A stretch of 28,916 nt of DNA, taken from positions 1 to 28,916 of the forward strand of contig JAGPYM010000125.1 in NCBI GenBank assembly GCA_020736575.1. The letters run 5' to 3'. Under the pieces are notes generated by a model. The model searched no databases. It saw only the letters and a list, made by a program, of their open reading frames with translations, and had not been told where the DNA came from. The translations under genes were made by a program, and so were the position numbers. The DNA comes from Thelonectria olida (taxonomy: Eukaryota > Ascomycota > Sordariomycetes > Hypocreales > Nectriaceae). This document shows positions 11,424 through 19,500 of the stretch, piece after piece (positions within the stretch are counted from its first letter, which is position 1; every line of letters starts with the position of its first letter).

Positions 11424-11465
11424 ACACTTGCTTTTGAAATGCCCTTTCTTTCTACAGTTCTAATA
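11424..11465 (-). pseudogene. Gag zinc knuckle with first Cys replaced
   Basis: The minus strand reads Y-stop-N-C-R-K-K-G-H-F-K-S-K-C. This is a CX2CX4HX4C nucleocapsid knuckle in which the first Cys codon is TAT (from TGT) and the next codon is a TAG stop, both consistent with G-to-A RIP. Upstream gag text such as KTALKDTFGIV and YYQGLKEEVKDEI (about 11710-11950) supports the capsid assignment. Confidence 0.75.
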
Positions 11466-12447
11466 AGTGACTTGCGAGTGGTCTTGCTGAGTGGCTCTAA
11501 GTTCCATGGGTCCTAAGTTCGTGCTGTAGGAGGTGTTGCCTTGACGGGCTCTTCCTTTTCCCTTGTTGTTCTTTGCTTAATACCGGTTAGGGTAGTAGGG
11601 ATCGTAAGAGGTGTTTCGTCCTGTGCGGCGTTCTCGGGCCTTCTCTCTTCTGCGTTCGTACTATCTTTTGTCGATCTTGATGGCTATAGTGATGAACTCT
11701 GTGAGGGTCTTAGGGCGTTCTGCCTTATAGATCTCGTCCTTGACTTCTTCCTTGAGTCCCTGATAGTAGATTTCCATAAGTATATTATCATCCTATTTAA
11801 GTTTGGCTGCAACTTGTCGAAATGTAATAGAGTAGCTGGTAGTAGATTTGAGTTGTTTAATCTGGTAGATGTTGGTAGCTGCTTGTCGTTCTTTGTTGAC
11901 TATTCCGAACGTGTCTTTAAGTGCAGTTTTGAAGTTGTCCTATTCCGAGAAGATGTTGATTGTGTCTTGATCTTGACTGATGTTGTTATTGTGCTTGAGG
12001 TAGTCTCTTATAATAGGTTCGAACCAGGTGGCTGCGGTTCCCTCCATATGACTGTAGGCGTATATGACCCTTCCTTCGGCCGAGGCAAGTCTGCGTGGAA
12101 ACTATTGGAAGTAGGTTCTAAGATGTGTAAGAAAAGGTATAATGTCTTTGGAAGTTCTGTTGAAGGGTTCCGGTTGAGGTGGCTTGACTGCTTCGCTGGG
12201 GTCACGTCCTCCATCCTGTTAAACGGTTGGGGCTTATTGTCCTTAACTCTACACCTGGGTATGGAGTTAGTTGATTAAGTTTTGAAGTTGTTGGACCTTG
12301 GTGGCAACCTCCGTATTGCTGGGTGGAGTGTTATAAGCCGGGGGTGAGTTGTTTAACGTAGGGTTGGGAGTGTTAGTAGGTCGACTTCCGGATATAGTTG
12401 CGATAGTATGGTATTGCTTAGGGTAATGCGGTAACCTTTTGAATAAG

Positions 12448-12457
12448 AGCTTTTAAT
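12448..12457 (-). other. Primer-binding site, self-priming type
   Basis: One base inside the 5' LTR the element strand reads ATTAAAAGCT. It does not begin with TGG, as a tRNA-primed site would. It is perfectly complementary over 10 bases to AGCTTTTAAT inside the LTR (positions 12606-12615, minus strand). That LTR site begins about 47 bases downstream of the start of the TATATAAA box, so it would lie close to the 5' end of the transcript. This is the arrangement known from Tf1/sushi-type elements, whose RNA 5' end folds back to prime reverse transcription. Confidence 0.6.
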
Positions 12458-12458
12458 G

Positions 12459-12848
12459 TGTAACGATCTGGTCAATTCCCAATGGATAAGACTAGAGGGT
12501 TCTAGGTTTATATTGGCAGAGAGATCAGGGCGTTAAGGTCTGAGTAATATAGTGGGTTATTACGTCTGGTAATGTGCTTAAAGTAGATGAGTGTAACCAA
12601 GTTGTATTAAAAGCTAAAGAGCTGTGTTCTATCTAGTGTATTTGAATGAATGTGTTTATATACTGAGTGTTCTTTCAGGGACTGATGAAGTTGAGGGATC
12701 GGTCCAAGGTAGGATCGTTGGGACCGTCGGTCGGTCCTCGTCGGTCCTTTGACGATGTCTTGCATAAGATTGTGAAAAGTGGGGCTACCTGCGGTTCTGC
12801 CGTCCCAGACCGCTTTGGTGGGAGTTGGGTCATGCATGGGCCGTGACA
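12459..12848 (-). repeat. 5' LTR of the gypsy element
   Basis: 390 bp, bounded by TGTCACGG and CGTTACA when read on the minus strand, so both TG...CA termini are intact. It is closer to the ancestral state than the 3' LTR: only 4 of the 25 differences carry A/T here. It should contain the element's promoter and the R/U5 leader that starts the genomic RNA. Confidence 0.92.
12655..12662 (-). promoter_or_regulatory. TATA box of the gypsy 5' LTR
   Basis: TATATAAA on the minus strand, 187 bases into the LTR. Transcription starting 30-45 bases downstream would place the self-complementary AGCTTTTAAT (12615-12606) within the first 10-30 nucleotides of the RNA. Confidence 0.6.
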
Positions 12849-12853
12849 AATAA
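12849..12853. repeat. Target-site duplication AATAA, right
   Basis: Exact repeat of 4692-4696, abutting the right LTR. Confidence 0.85.
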
Positions 12854-12855
12854 TA

Positions 12856-13140
12856 CTATATATTAGCAACATACTTATCTCTTAAAACTGCCGCTATAGT
12901 CTTTTCTATAGCAAATAAAGCGATAAGTTTATTACCAGGAAATATAAGACTACATACTGTGTATATCTGGACGATTCGGAGCCAGATAAGGTGCCCCCTA
13001 TAATCCTTATTATTTATGCTGCTTAGGGAATAGTGATCTGGAGAAAGGTCCTTAAAGCGTCTACTAAATGAGGAAATCGTAGGAGGCAGGCTATCTGGGT
13101 AGACCTCGGCGGCATCCTGCCTTCGACACTCCCAGAGCAA
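12856..13140 (-). CDS. Hypothetical ORF at the insertion border, 94 aa
   Basis: An open frame of 94 codons ends with TAG three bases from the gypsy target duplication. It contains no low-complexity run and has a moderately hydrophobic C-terminal half (VCSLIFPGNKLIALFAIEK). I recognise no family. The sequence around it is somewhat AT-enriched near the insertion. It may be a chance frame, or the tail of an older transposon or gene cut off upstream. I see no intron or promoter to support expression. Confidence 0.2.
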   Translation of the reverse strand: MLWECRRQDAAEVYPDSLPPTISSFSRRFKDLSPDHYSLSSINNKDYRGHLIWLRIVQIYTVCSLIFPGNKLIALFAIEKTIAAVLRDKYVANI

Positions 13141-13265
13141 TTGGCACTCATCGAAGGGCAGAGTGCGGCAAGATAGGGGCCGTTCTTATGGCCGATCACG
13201 ACAAACGGCGGGGCATCTGGCTGCGGTGTGCTGGGAAACTGTGTAGCTAGTTAGGAAATGCTCTC

Positions 13266-13427
13266 ATGGGAACGATCCGTTCGTACCTCTCGGCTCAGGA
13301 TGAGGACCTGATGCTTTTCGCTCATCTGCAGTTGCTTGACGCTGGTCTTGCTAACACCACCTGTACCTCTAGCGACTACGACGACGGCCATGTTGAATTG
13401 GAATACAGAGTGCTACACAAAGATTGA
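13266..13427 (+). CDS. Possible small ORF, 53 aa
   Basis: The ATG at 13266 opens a 53-codon frame ending in TGA, rich in acidic and Leu residues (YLSAQDEDLMLFAHLQLLDA, then SSDYDDGHVELEY). Composition is protein-like, but there is no recognised homologue, promoter or intron, and a frame this short can arise by chance. It may also be an exon of a gene I cannot assemble. Confidence 0.2.
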   Translation: MGTIRSYLSAQDEDLMLFAHLQLLDAGLANTTCTSSDYDDGHVELEYRVLHKD

Positions 13428-13810
13428 CGCGCGATCATGGGCTGCTTAATCATGCAGACCCAAGGCCGAACATTATCTCGCGGCCTAATATGCCGTTACT
13501 TATACTTTGCGAGACGCTCTAAGCTGTCCATCGTATCGAGAATAATAACGGACTCGAAAAGTTGCGGACTTTCAGAGACCAAGTGCCAAAGTGCGGACTT
13601 CGAGTAAATAACAAATACGATTCATGTGGCAGACGCGCAACTTAATTCGTCGTCGGCGTCCGCGGCCCCCGTCCCCTGATACTGAGGCTCAAGCCACAGG
13701 GCCTGACGTGAAGGGAAGATCTGACTAGCAGATCAGCTAAGCCTGCATAACCAACACCGGTTGCGTTCTCGTGTCTCCTGTCAAGCCACAATCTTGAAGT
13801 GACGTTTTAG
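13428..13810. other. Intergenic, no gene recognised
   Basis: GC-normal sequence without a coding frame worth reporting. It contains two near copies of a GTGCGGACTTCG/GTTGCGGACTTTC motif (about 13559-13608) and one copy of the 15-base AAGCCACAGGGCCTG (13691-13705) that recurs at 21984. Confidence 0.4.
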
Positions 13811-13941
13811 GCGGGGGTCAAGCGGAGTTTTGGGTGCGACATCCACTTTTAGTGTTAGAGTTGGCGGAGATTTGGGGCATTTTAAACAAACGTGGGACTA
13901 GCAGGGGGCTTGGGTGTTGGGGCAACAAACGAAGATATAAA
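13811..13941 (+). promoter_or_regulatory. Likely promoter of the NAD(P)-binding protein gene
   Basis: A TATAAA at 13936-13941 lies about 90 bases before the chosen ATG, followed by a pyrimidine-rich stretch (CGCTCTCCTCCC) typical of fungal transcription start regions. Three matches to the carbon-repressor consensus SYGGRG stand upstream: GCGGGG at 13811, GCGGAG at 13822 and GCGGAG at 13864. Such short sites occur often by chance, so carbon-catabolite control is only a suggestion. Confidence 0.4.
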
Positions 13942-14032
13942 CTAACATCGCTCTCCTCCCATGCCTTACCTGAATCACCAGGGGGGCAGTTCTTCCTTAT
14001 TATCATACCAACTTCCACGCCCGATTCTGAGT

Positions 14033-14823
14033 ATGGCAGGCTCCAAGGTTCTGGTCCTGGGGGCTACAGGGCCAGCGGGCGTCTGCTTGCTGCGCGAACT
14101 GCTGTATCGCAAACACGTCACTATTGTGTATGCGAGAACTCCGTCCAAGATCCCAGCGGATCTCGCAAGCAACCCACTCCTCGAGGTATGAAACACTTGA
14201 CACGCGACGTCTCCAACTCCCCTGTGACATGGAAAGCTAATATCTACACGCAGGTGATGGAGGGCGAGATGGACAACATCGACAAGCTGGGTTCGGCGGT
14301 TGCGAAGTGCAATATCGTCCTGTCCCTGCTGGGGCCTAATTCCAGCCAAGGTCGAAGTCTTGCGCCATCCCTGTATCCTAGCTATTACTCGGCTCTGTTC
14401 CCACTGATGCGACAGTATGGTGTTTCGCGCATCTTCGCCATGAACTCCGCATCGGCCGAGGATGCCCAGGATTCGTGGGTGCTGGTCCTTTACCTTCTCA
14501 CGTTCATTATTCGAGTCTTCGTGCCGAATGCGTATCGGACTATGCGGGGTATTTCCCGAGTCTTTGAAGAGGAGGGCCGCGGGTTGAACTGGACATTGTT
14601 TCGCTTAGCCAATCTCCCAGGAAACGATGACGAGGAGAGCTGGAGGAAAGATCGCGAAGATGGGCCGGTATACGCAGGTTATGTAGGCAAGAAGGGCTAC
14701 ACACTGTCCTTAAAGAGAGCAGCTTTGGCAAGATGGCTTGTAGATAGCACAGAAAGCGGCGCACCGGAGTGGATTGGCAAGATGCCGGCAGTAAGCAAAT
14801 CTAGCATTGCTAAGGTAGCTTGA
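14033..14823 (+). CDS. NmrA/SDR-like NAD(P)-binding protein, two exons, 240 aa
   Basis: Exon 1 is 14033-14185 and exon 2 is 14254-14823. The 68-bp intron has donor GTATGA, branch GCTAAT at 14236 and acceptor GCAG; the frame joins exactly (LLE|VMEG). The protein opens with a Rossmann fold: VLVLGATGPAG (residues 6-16) is the GxxGxxG dinucleotide loop, and YARTPSKIP (33-41) ends the second strand with an Arg that in this family favours NADP. Later strands read NIVLSLLGPN and FAMNSASAED; FRLANLPGND fits the C-terminal substrate side. No classical YxxxK catalytic pair is evident, as in atypical SDRs of the NAD(P)H-binding/NmrA group. Substrate unknown; likely a soluble oxidoreductase or redox sensor. 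An in-frame upstream ATG at 13961 would add 24 residues before the Rossmann strand and is less likely. The gene looks intact and free of RIP. Confidence 0.85.
14186..14253 (+). other. Intron of the NAD(P)-binding protein gene
   Basis: GTATGA donor, CTAAT branch point about 15 bases before the acceptor, and CGCAG acceptor; 68 bp. Removing it joins the Rossmann N-terminus to the rest of the protein. A long frame does read through this intron, but it lacks the Rossmann start. Confidence 0.85.
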
Positions 14824-15240
14824 CGTGTAGCAGGTTTATTAGTGGGAGCTGTCAATTTGCCCGGGCTACGGGATGCTAATTCTCAAGACATCGGGTCTTA
14901 TATACTGCAAAGCAGGTATAAGCAGAGCCCTCTTAGCACCTTGTAGCACAATGTTAGTCGCAGCTTGCTTTGGTTTGTACTTAGTACCATAACCATAGAC
15001 CTATATTTTTATTTTATAAATAATATATATAATTCAACTTATATATAGCTATCCGCTCTATTTAGAGCAAGATTCTACATCTAGTAGCCCGCCTCATTTT
15101 TAATTATATAGGAAATACCCGTATAACTCCCCTTTTATTTAAAAAGAGAATATAAAAATGGAAGACTTAAGTCTCGCTATGCTATAGCTAATATTCCTTA
15201 CTTACATAAATAAGTAGAGGTGTCCTCTTGCGGATGAGAT
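14824..15240. other. 3' flank and small AT-rich patch, no gene
   Basis: After the stop codon, normal sequence continues to about 14990. About 15000-15200 is then AT-rich with TpA runs like the large flanking blocks, suggesting a small RIP-touched insertion inside the gene island. No coding frame. Confidence 0.45.
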
Positions 15241-15599
15241 GCGAAATGCAAGATTGCGTCCTACCATGTCGTCGGTGAAGAGCTGCCTTCTTTCGTGCCG
15301 GCCATGACAGCTATGACATGGCGGAGGGAGGTGGCGTTTTGGAGGAGAGGGAGTGTCAGACAGTACGTGTATGCGGTCCATTGATCCAAACCAGTGTATT
15401 CATGTTATGTGTTCTCGTTAAGTGTCTGCCCCTGAAAGATCTGCTGTTCATCATAAGACCTTTGACCCGCACGTGACACCCCAGCATATTTGAAGCAGCT
15501 CCAGCGCTTGTCGAGCCAGCACGGACGAACGTGGGGTCTGAGCAGTAAGCCAGCGCCAGTGCGCAGCATCTCACACAGACAAGTGTCTTGCTTCTCAGG
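15241..15599. other. Intergenic, no convincing gene
   Basis: GC-normal. Overlapping open frames of 86-99 codons occur on both strands, but none shows a recognisable domain, start context or intron. Confidence 0.35.
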
Positions 15600-15648
15600 C
15601 TCGTTCCGAAAGGCATTGGCGGACCCCGCAGGGGACCGGTCTCCTGTA
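15600..15648 (+). repeat. 49-bp repeat, copy 1
   Basis: Begins CTCGTTCCGAAAGGCATT and ends GACCGGTCTCCTGTA, with an inner CCCCGCAGGGG near-palindrome. Copy 2 at 22174-22222 differs at three sites, all transitions. The two copies are in the same orientation and stand on either side of the NACHT gene. They are probably pieces of a dispersed element rather than gene parts. Confidence 0.7.
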
Positions 15649-15670
15649 GGAGCTTTATTGAGGAAAGAAA

Positions 15671-15815
15671 TCATATGCCTTGAGGAACTTGTTCCAAAAG
15701 GTTCTTCCTTCCGTGCCCTCCTCCAGGTCCAAAAATCAAGCTCGGACCACTAGGAGGTCCGTGCGAGCTGCCTGCACCACGATCGCCCTGAACGTCAGGA
15801 TTTCCAAGCCACGTC
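15671..15815 (+). repeat. Unmutated partner of the 4137-4255 repeat
   Basis: GC-normal version of a sequence also present, RIP-degraded, in the left AT block. It includes a small inverted repeat, CGGACC-ACTAGGA-GGTCCG. It follows the 49-bp repeat by about 22 bases, so both may belong to one element. No coding frame supported. Confidence 0.65.
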
Positions 15816-16509
15816 GAGCCACAACCGAACCTCATGCGCCACTTTAAGCCACAGCCCATGCGCCCATAGCAATCGAGCCGCCCACCTACCGCCCTTTTCC
15901 GACCCTGGCTCTCTCTGAAGGATCGAAAACACGGAAGGTTTTTTCTTCTATTCGTCTCTCTTTGCTGCACAGTCTCAGCCTAGGAATATGATCTATGTTA
16001 GTAAGCCCTAAAGACTGTCTGCTCTCTAAAAGCACCGGAGGTCTAACAGCCGTTTCAGACAGTCCTAGCAAGGTATTTAATAATATTGATATTTATTATA
16101 TCGACTTCATTACAGCCTGCGCAAATAAACCGTGGCCTCCGAATAAAGAACTGAAATGGAGTAGGATGCGGAAACATCCGGGCCGCCGACCTATATTGAG
16201 ACCCAATTCATATCGGTGCCTAAAACCTGTGGCTTGGCATTTCAAGTATTATTTTATCCAATCAAGAGATGACAGCACGCCATGCAGATGGACGCCTTGT
16301 TCAGGCAACGTCATCACAAAACGGCTTGTCGGCTGAGCCATTATGAAAATTTCTGCCAATTTCAATCTCACTCATTCATTGAACTGTGAAATCTTCAGTC
16401 TTTATCCTCCACTTTATGCTTGCGAGTCCAGGCCGCTGACCCATATTGTTCTGCCTTGCATGACGTCTTGGACATTAAAACGCTCTTTCTCCCTAATCAC
16501 CCAGCCGCT
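15816..16509. other. Upstream region of the NACHT gene
   Basis: No coding region supported; a 113-codon frame at 15995-16336 has no recognisable content. A CCAAT motif at about 16258-16262 and pyrimidine-rich sequence at about 16390-16440 may belong to the promoter and 5' leader of the NACHT gene. Confidence 0.35.
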
Positions 16510-19500
16510 ATGGGTGATCTAGAAGGCGTCTTTCACAATGCTAAAAATGAATTCCTCCACAGCCTTTCCGAAGCAGAAAGAGCCCAGTTCCGTCCTGTTC
16601 ACTCTGTCAACGACCTTCTTGACGAATTAACCACCCTTGAAGGTGTCCAAAAGTCCAGGCGTCGGAGGTTGCTGCCGTTGCTTCAGACAGTCAAGAAATT
16701 CGGCGACAATATCGAGCCATATTTCAAAGTCATCGAAATATTGTGCGCAGCCCATCCCGAATGGGCGAACATTGCGCTTGGTGCTCTTCGCTTGATCTTA
16801 CAGGTAAGAGAGTACCTTTATTGCTTTTCTCGTTTGCTCCACGCAGAACATACCATCTTCGAACACATTCAAAATAAGAATTTAGCCTTGACAGTCGTAA
16901 CTGAGTACAATTTTCGCAGTTAACAAGCCACTTCGCGACTTTCTTTGAGAAACTTTGCCAGGCTATCCAGAAACTGGATGCGAAGCTTCCGCGCTACAAT
17001 GAAATTGCAAAGTCACTAGTTGCCAAAAAGTCCAAAGCCAGCAGCAGCCCGAGATTATTGGCTTCGTTGAAAGCCACTATCAAACTTCTTTTCGAATTTT
17101 TATTGCAGTAGCTCGCATCTTCTCAAAAAACGGAAGTAAGTAAACACGTCCCCTTTTCTCTTTCAGGTAATTCTTCTAACGTGCCCATAGAAATTAGAAG
17201 GACGCCTGTTGTCGTCGCTGAGTTGATGTGGAGGCCCTTTGACGCTCGTTTTGAAGGGATACTAGAGAGCCTCGACTTTCAGACCACAATACTGGGTGAA
17301 GAGATCAATTTCTTGCTTCTTGGCCAGATCCAAGATGAGCAAGAAAGCCAACATCGCATGCTATCTGAAGGTCATGCTCTCCAAGAGAAATTACAAAATT
17401 CCTTCAACAAATTCTCCAAAGGTAATTCTTGCTAGGCTTTTCTCCAGGTCTTGACTCGCTTGATCTAGAACTAATGATGCCTTTTTATATTAGATGCTTT
17501 TCTGACATCCTCGCTCAAGTGGCTCCATCCTCCACCGGAGTTCAAGGAGAATTTAGAGCAAGCTCAGGCAGCTCGGGTTGACGGCACGGCGGAATGGATT
17601 TTTGAGAATCCAGTTTTCATAGCCTGGATGCAGAGTAAGGTCCCGTTCCACAAGTCAGGTCGCCTGCTCTGGATTAATGGTACGACAAACTGTTCTCTTC
17701 CCCTACACCAAGACTCTAATGAATGACAAAAAACAGGAAATCCTGGGAGCGGAAAGACTGTTCTAGCCGGATCTATTACCGAGGAACTTGATCGTCAGCC
17801 GGAAGATGGAACCGCCAACAACGCGGTATTCTACTATTTGTTCAACGAGACATCTGGAACCCGTAACTCGGGGGCAGATGCATATCGTTCCATTGCAACA
17901 CAAATACTTCAGCAGTTCTGCCATGACCAAATGATCCAAGACATTTTCGCCATTGCAATGTCTCACTACCCAGTACAGACAAATGCCACGGAGAATGAGC
18001 TACTCGACCTCATGCTCCAAGTTTTCCACCACTTTCGTGACACAACTATCATCCTAGATGGTCTTGATGAATGTACGGATGGGGAAAGACTCTGCAAAGA
18101 AATATCCCGCTGGTGTTACCATGCCGATGTCAAGGTTCTGCTACTCAGTCGACCAAACGTGCTATATCTTCGTCGGCGACTGGCAAAAGAGACCCAGATC
18201 GCCCTCTCTCGGAATGACCTAGACGATGACATCGCGATGTATCTTGAGCCAAGAATACTCGAGTTGAAAGAAGAAGGTCTCTTACCACCTGATTCACGAG
18301 AAGACGATCTTGTTACACGACTCGTGTCCCGGGCTGAAGGAATGTTCTTATGGGCACGCCTAATGGTTACATTCCTCCGTTCTCCTGCGCTTACTAGATC
18401 TGAGAGGTTGGAAACAATCACGGAGACGACTCCAGATGGCCTTCATGGGATGTATCAGCGCATTCATTCCCAAATCCTCCTTCTAGATGGACCAAGCAGA
18501 GAGCTCGCTTGTCAAGCCCTCACCTGGGTAGCTTACAGCCCCAGGAACCTCGGCTGTTCGGAGATCAGACATGCCCTTAAACCAGACGAGTGGGAAGACT
18601 CCGATGCGGCAAATGGTCAATTTCACGATGCCGTCATATTTTCCAGCTGTGGGTTACTGGAAAAAAACACCCACAGGAATACCTACCAGTACATTCACCT
18701 TTCTGCTAGGGAGTATTTCGGGTCTTTCGAAACCCGGCGCCGAAACTCCTTGACACCTCTTATCCCAGAGGAACATCGAGCGAAGGGACAAATCTTGAAG
18801 CGCTGCATCTCGCTTTTGACTTACGAGATTCCGCTACGCCCACTCTCAACGATACGGGGGAGAAACGGGTCAGACGATATAAAAAAAGCGCTTCCATTGC
18901 TTCATTTCGCGTCATTGGAATGGATCCCCTTGTATCTTGGCCATGCAAATTCGGCTTTACAAAGCAATGACGATCTCGAGATTAGTCAACGGGTTTCCAA
19001 GTTCCTCGGTCTTCACCTCAATGTGATGGTTTGGATCGAATCTCTCTATACATTTGAGCCTAACTACATTGCGAAATCGGCGGCTGCCCTTGATTTGTTG
19101 ATCCACAGGAGAAGCCTGCTAGCACACAACGACCGGCTGCCGTCTATCAGATCTTGTCTGTATGACTTATCAGAACTTTTCCTTGATCTCAAAAATCTCG
19201 ATGAAGCCTGGAACAGTACATTAGCCGTTCGCCCTTCTGCCATTTGGGAGGATGTGACATTGTTCACAAAGAGTCGGTTTTTGGTGCCAACGAAGGCGGG
19301 ATCTCTTCAAACCCTTGCCCCCTCAATGGAACTTGAAGGCGAGGGGACTGGGCCGATGTTCTGTATTTCTCGAAGTTCTGAAGATGGTAGCCGTCTCGCT
19401 ATCCTTGCCATATACCCCTCGCGGTAGGTGTCACCGACAAGCCCTATAGATTTTCCACACATTTCTAACATGGAGATATGTAAGGTCTTTTATTGCGCAT

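Larger units (their letters stand above)
5752..12330 (-). pseudogene. Gag-pol coding region of the gypsy element, broken by many stops
   Basis: Read on the minus strand the gag core lies at about 11650-12250, the zinc knuckle at 11424-11465, protease near 9541, RT at about 8270-8830, RNase H at about 7640-7990, and integrase plus chromodomain at 5752-7290. The pol frame ends with TAA at 5752-5754. Open pieces survive at 5809-6486 (integrase C-terminus) and 8461-8796 (RT fingers and palm). Between them, premature TAG and TAA codons stand where family alignments have Trp or Gln, as RIP produces. The gag start is not identifiable because the first plausible ATGs may have become ATA. The stretch 9750-11400, between the zinc knuckle and protease, is long and I recognise no domain in it. 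Confidence 0.88.
4697..12848 (-). mobile_element. Ty3/gypsy chromovirus-type LTR retrotransposon, RIP-inactivated
   Basis: The element is 8152 bp with 390-bp LTRs (4697-5086 and 12459-12848) flanked by an AATAA target duplication. Read on the minus strand the order is 5' LTR, primer-binding site, gag with zinc knuckle, protease, reverse transcriptase, RNase H, integrase, chromodomain, antisense ORF, polypurine tract, 3' LTR. Integrase after RNase H defines Ty3/gypsy, and the terminal chromodomain defines the chromovirus branch. Coding frames carry many TAG/TAA codons where Trp or Gln codons are expected, plus loss of key residues, so this copy cannot be autonomous. The primer site suggests the Tf1/sushi-like self-priming group. 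The two LTRs differ at 25 sites by my count, all transitions. Confidence 0.93.

Noticed and set aside
12016..12025. GGTTCGAACC, resembling a tRNA B box
   Set aside because: It lies inside gag; no matching A box or cloverleaf can be drawn around it.
11541..12278. 245-codon + strand open frame
   Set aside because: It lies antisense to the recognisable gag core (minus strand) and has a composition driven by the complement of RIP-altered gag. It shows no domain, so I treat it as a shadow frame, unlike the ORF at 5292-5792.
13961..14033. Upstream in-frame ATG for the NAD(P)-binding protein
   Set aside because: It would add 24 residues with no family counterpart and lies very close to the TATA box; ATG 14033 places the dinucleotide loop at residue 10, as usual.
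13834..14823. Continuous 329-codon frame over the NAD(P)-binding gene
   Set aside because: It reads through the intron and lacks the Rossmann GxxGxxG start. The spliced model with canonical donor, branch and acceptor gives the expected family N-terminus.
15356..15970. Several overlapping 86-99 codon frames on both strands
   Set aside because: They overlap the 49-bp and 15671-15815 repeats, contradict each other and show no domain or splice structure.
15995..16336. 113-codon + strand frame upstream of the NACHT gene
   Set aside because: No recognisable motif, no consistent composition, and it lies in the probable promoter region.
17136..17166. 31-bp intron (GTAAGT...TTTCAG) in the NACHT gene
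   Set aside because: Too short for a normal fungal intron. Extending to the TAG at 17188-17190 gives 55 bp, includes a CTAAC branch point, and yields the family-like junction KNGKIRRTPVVV.
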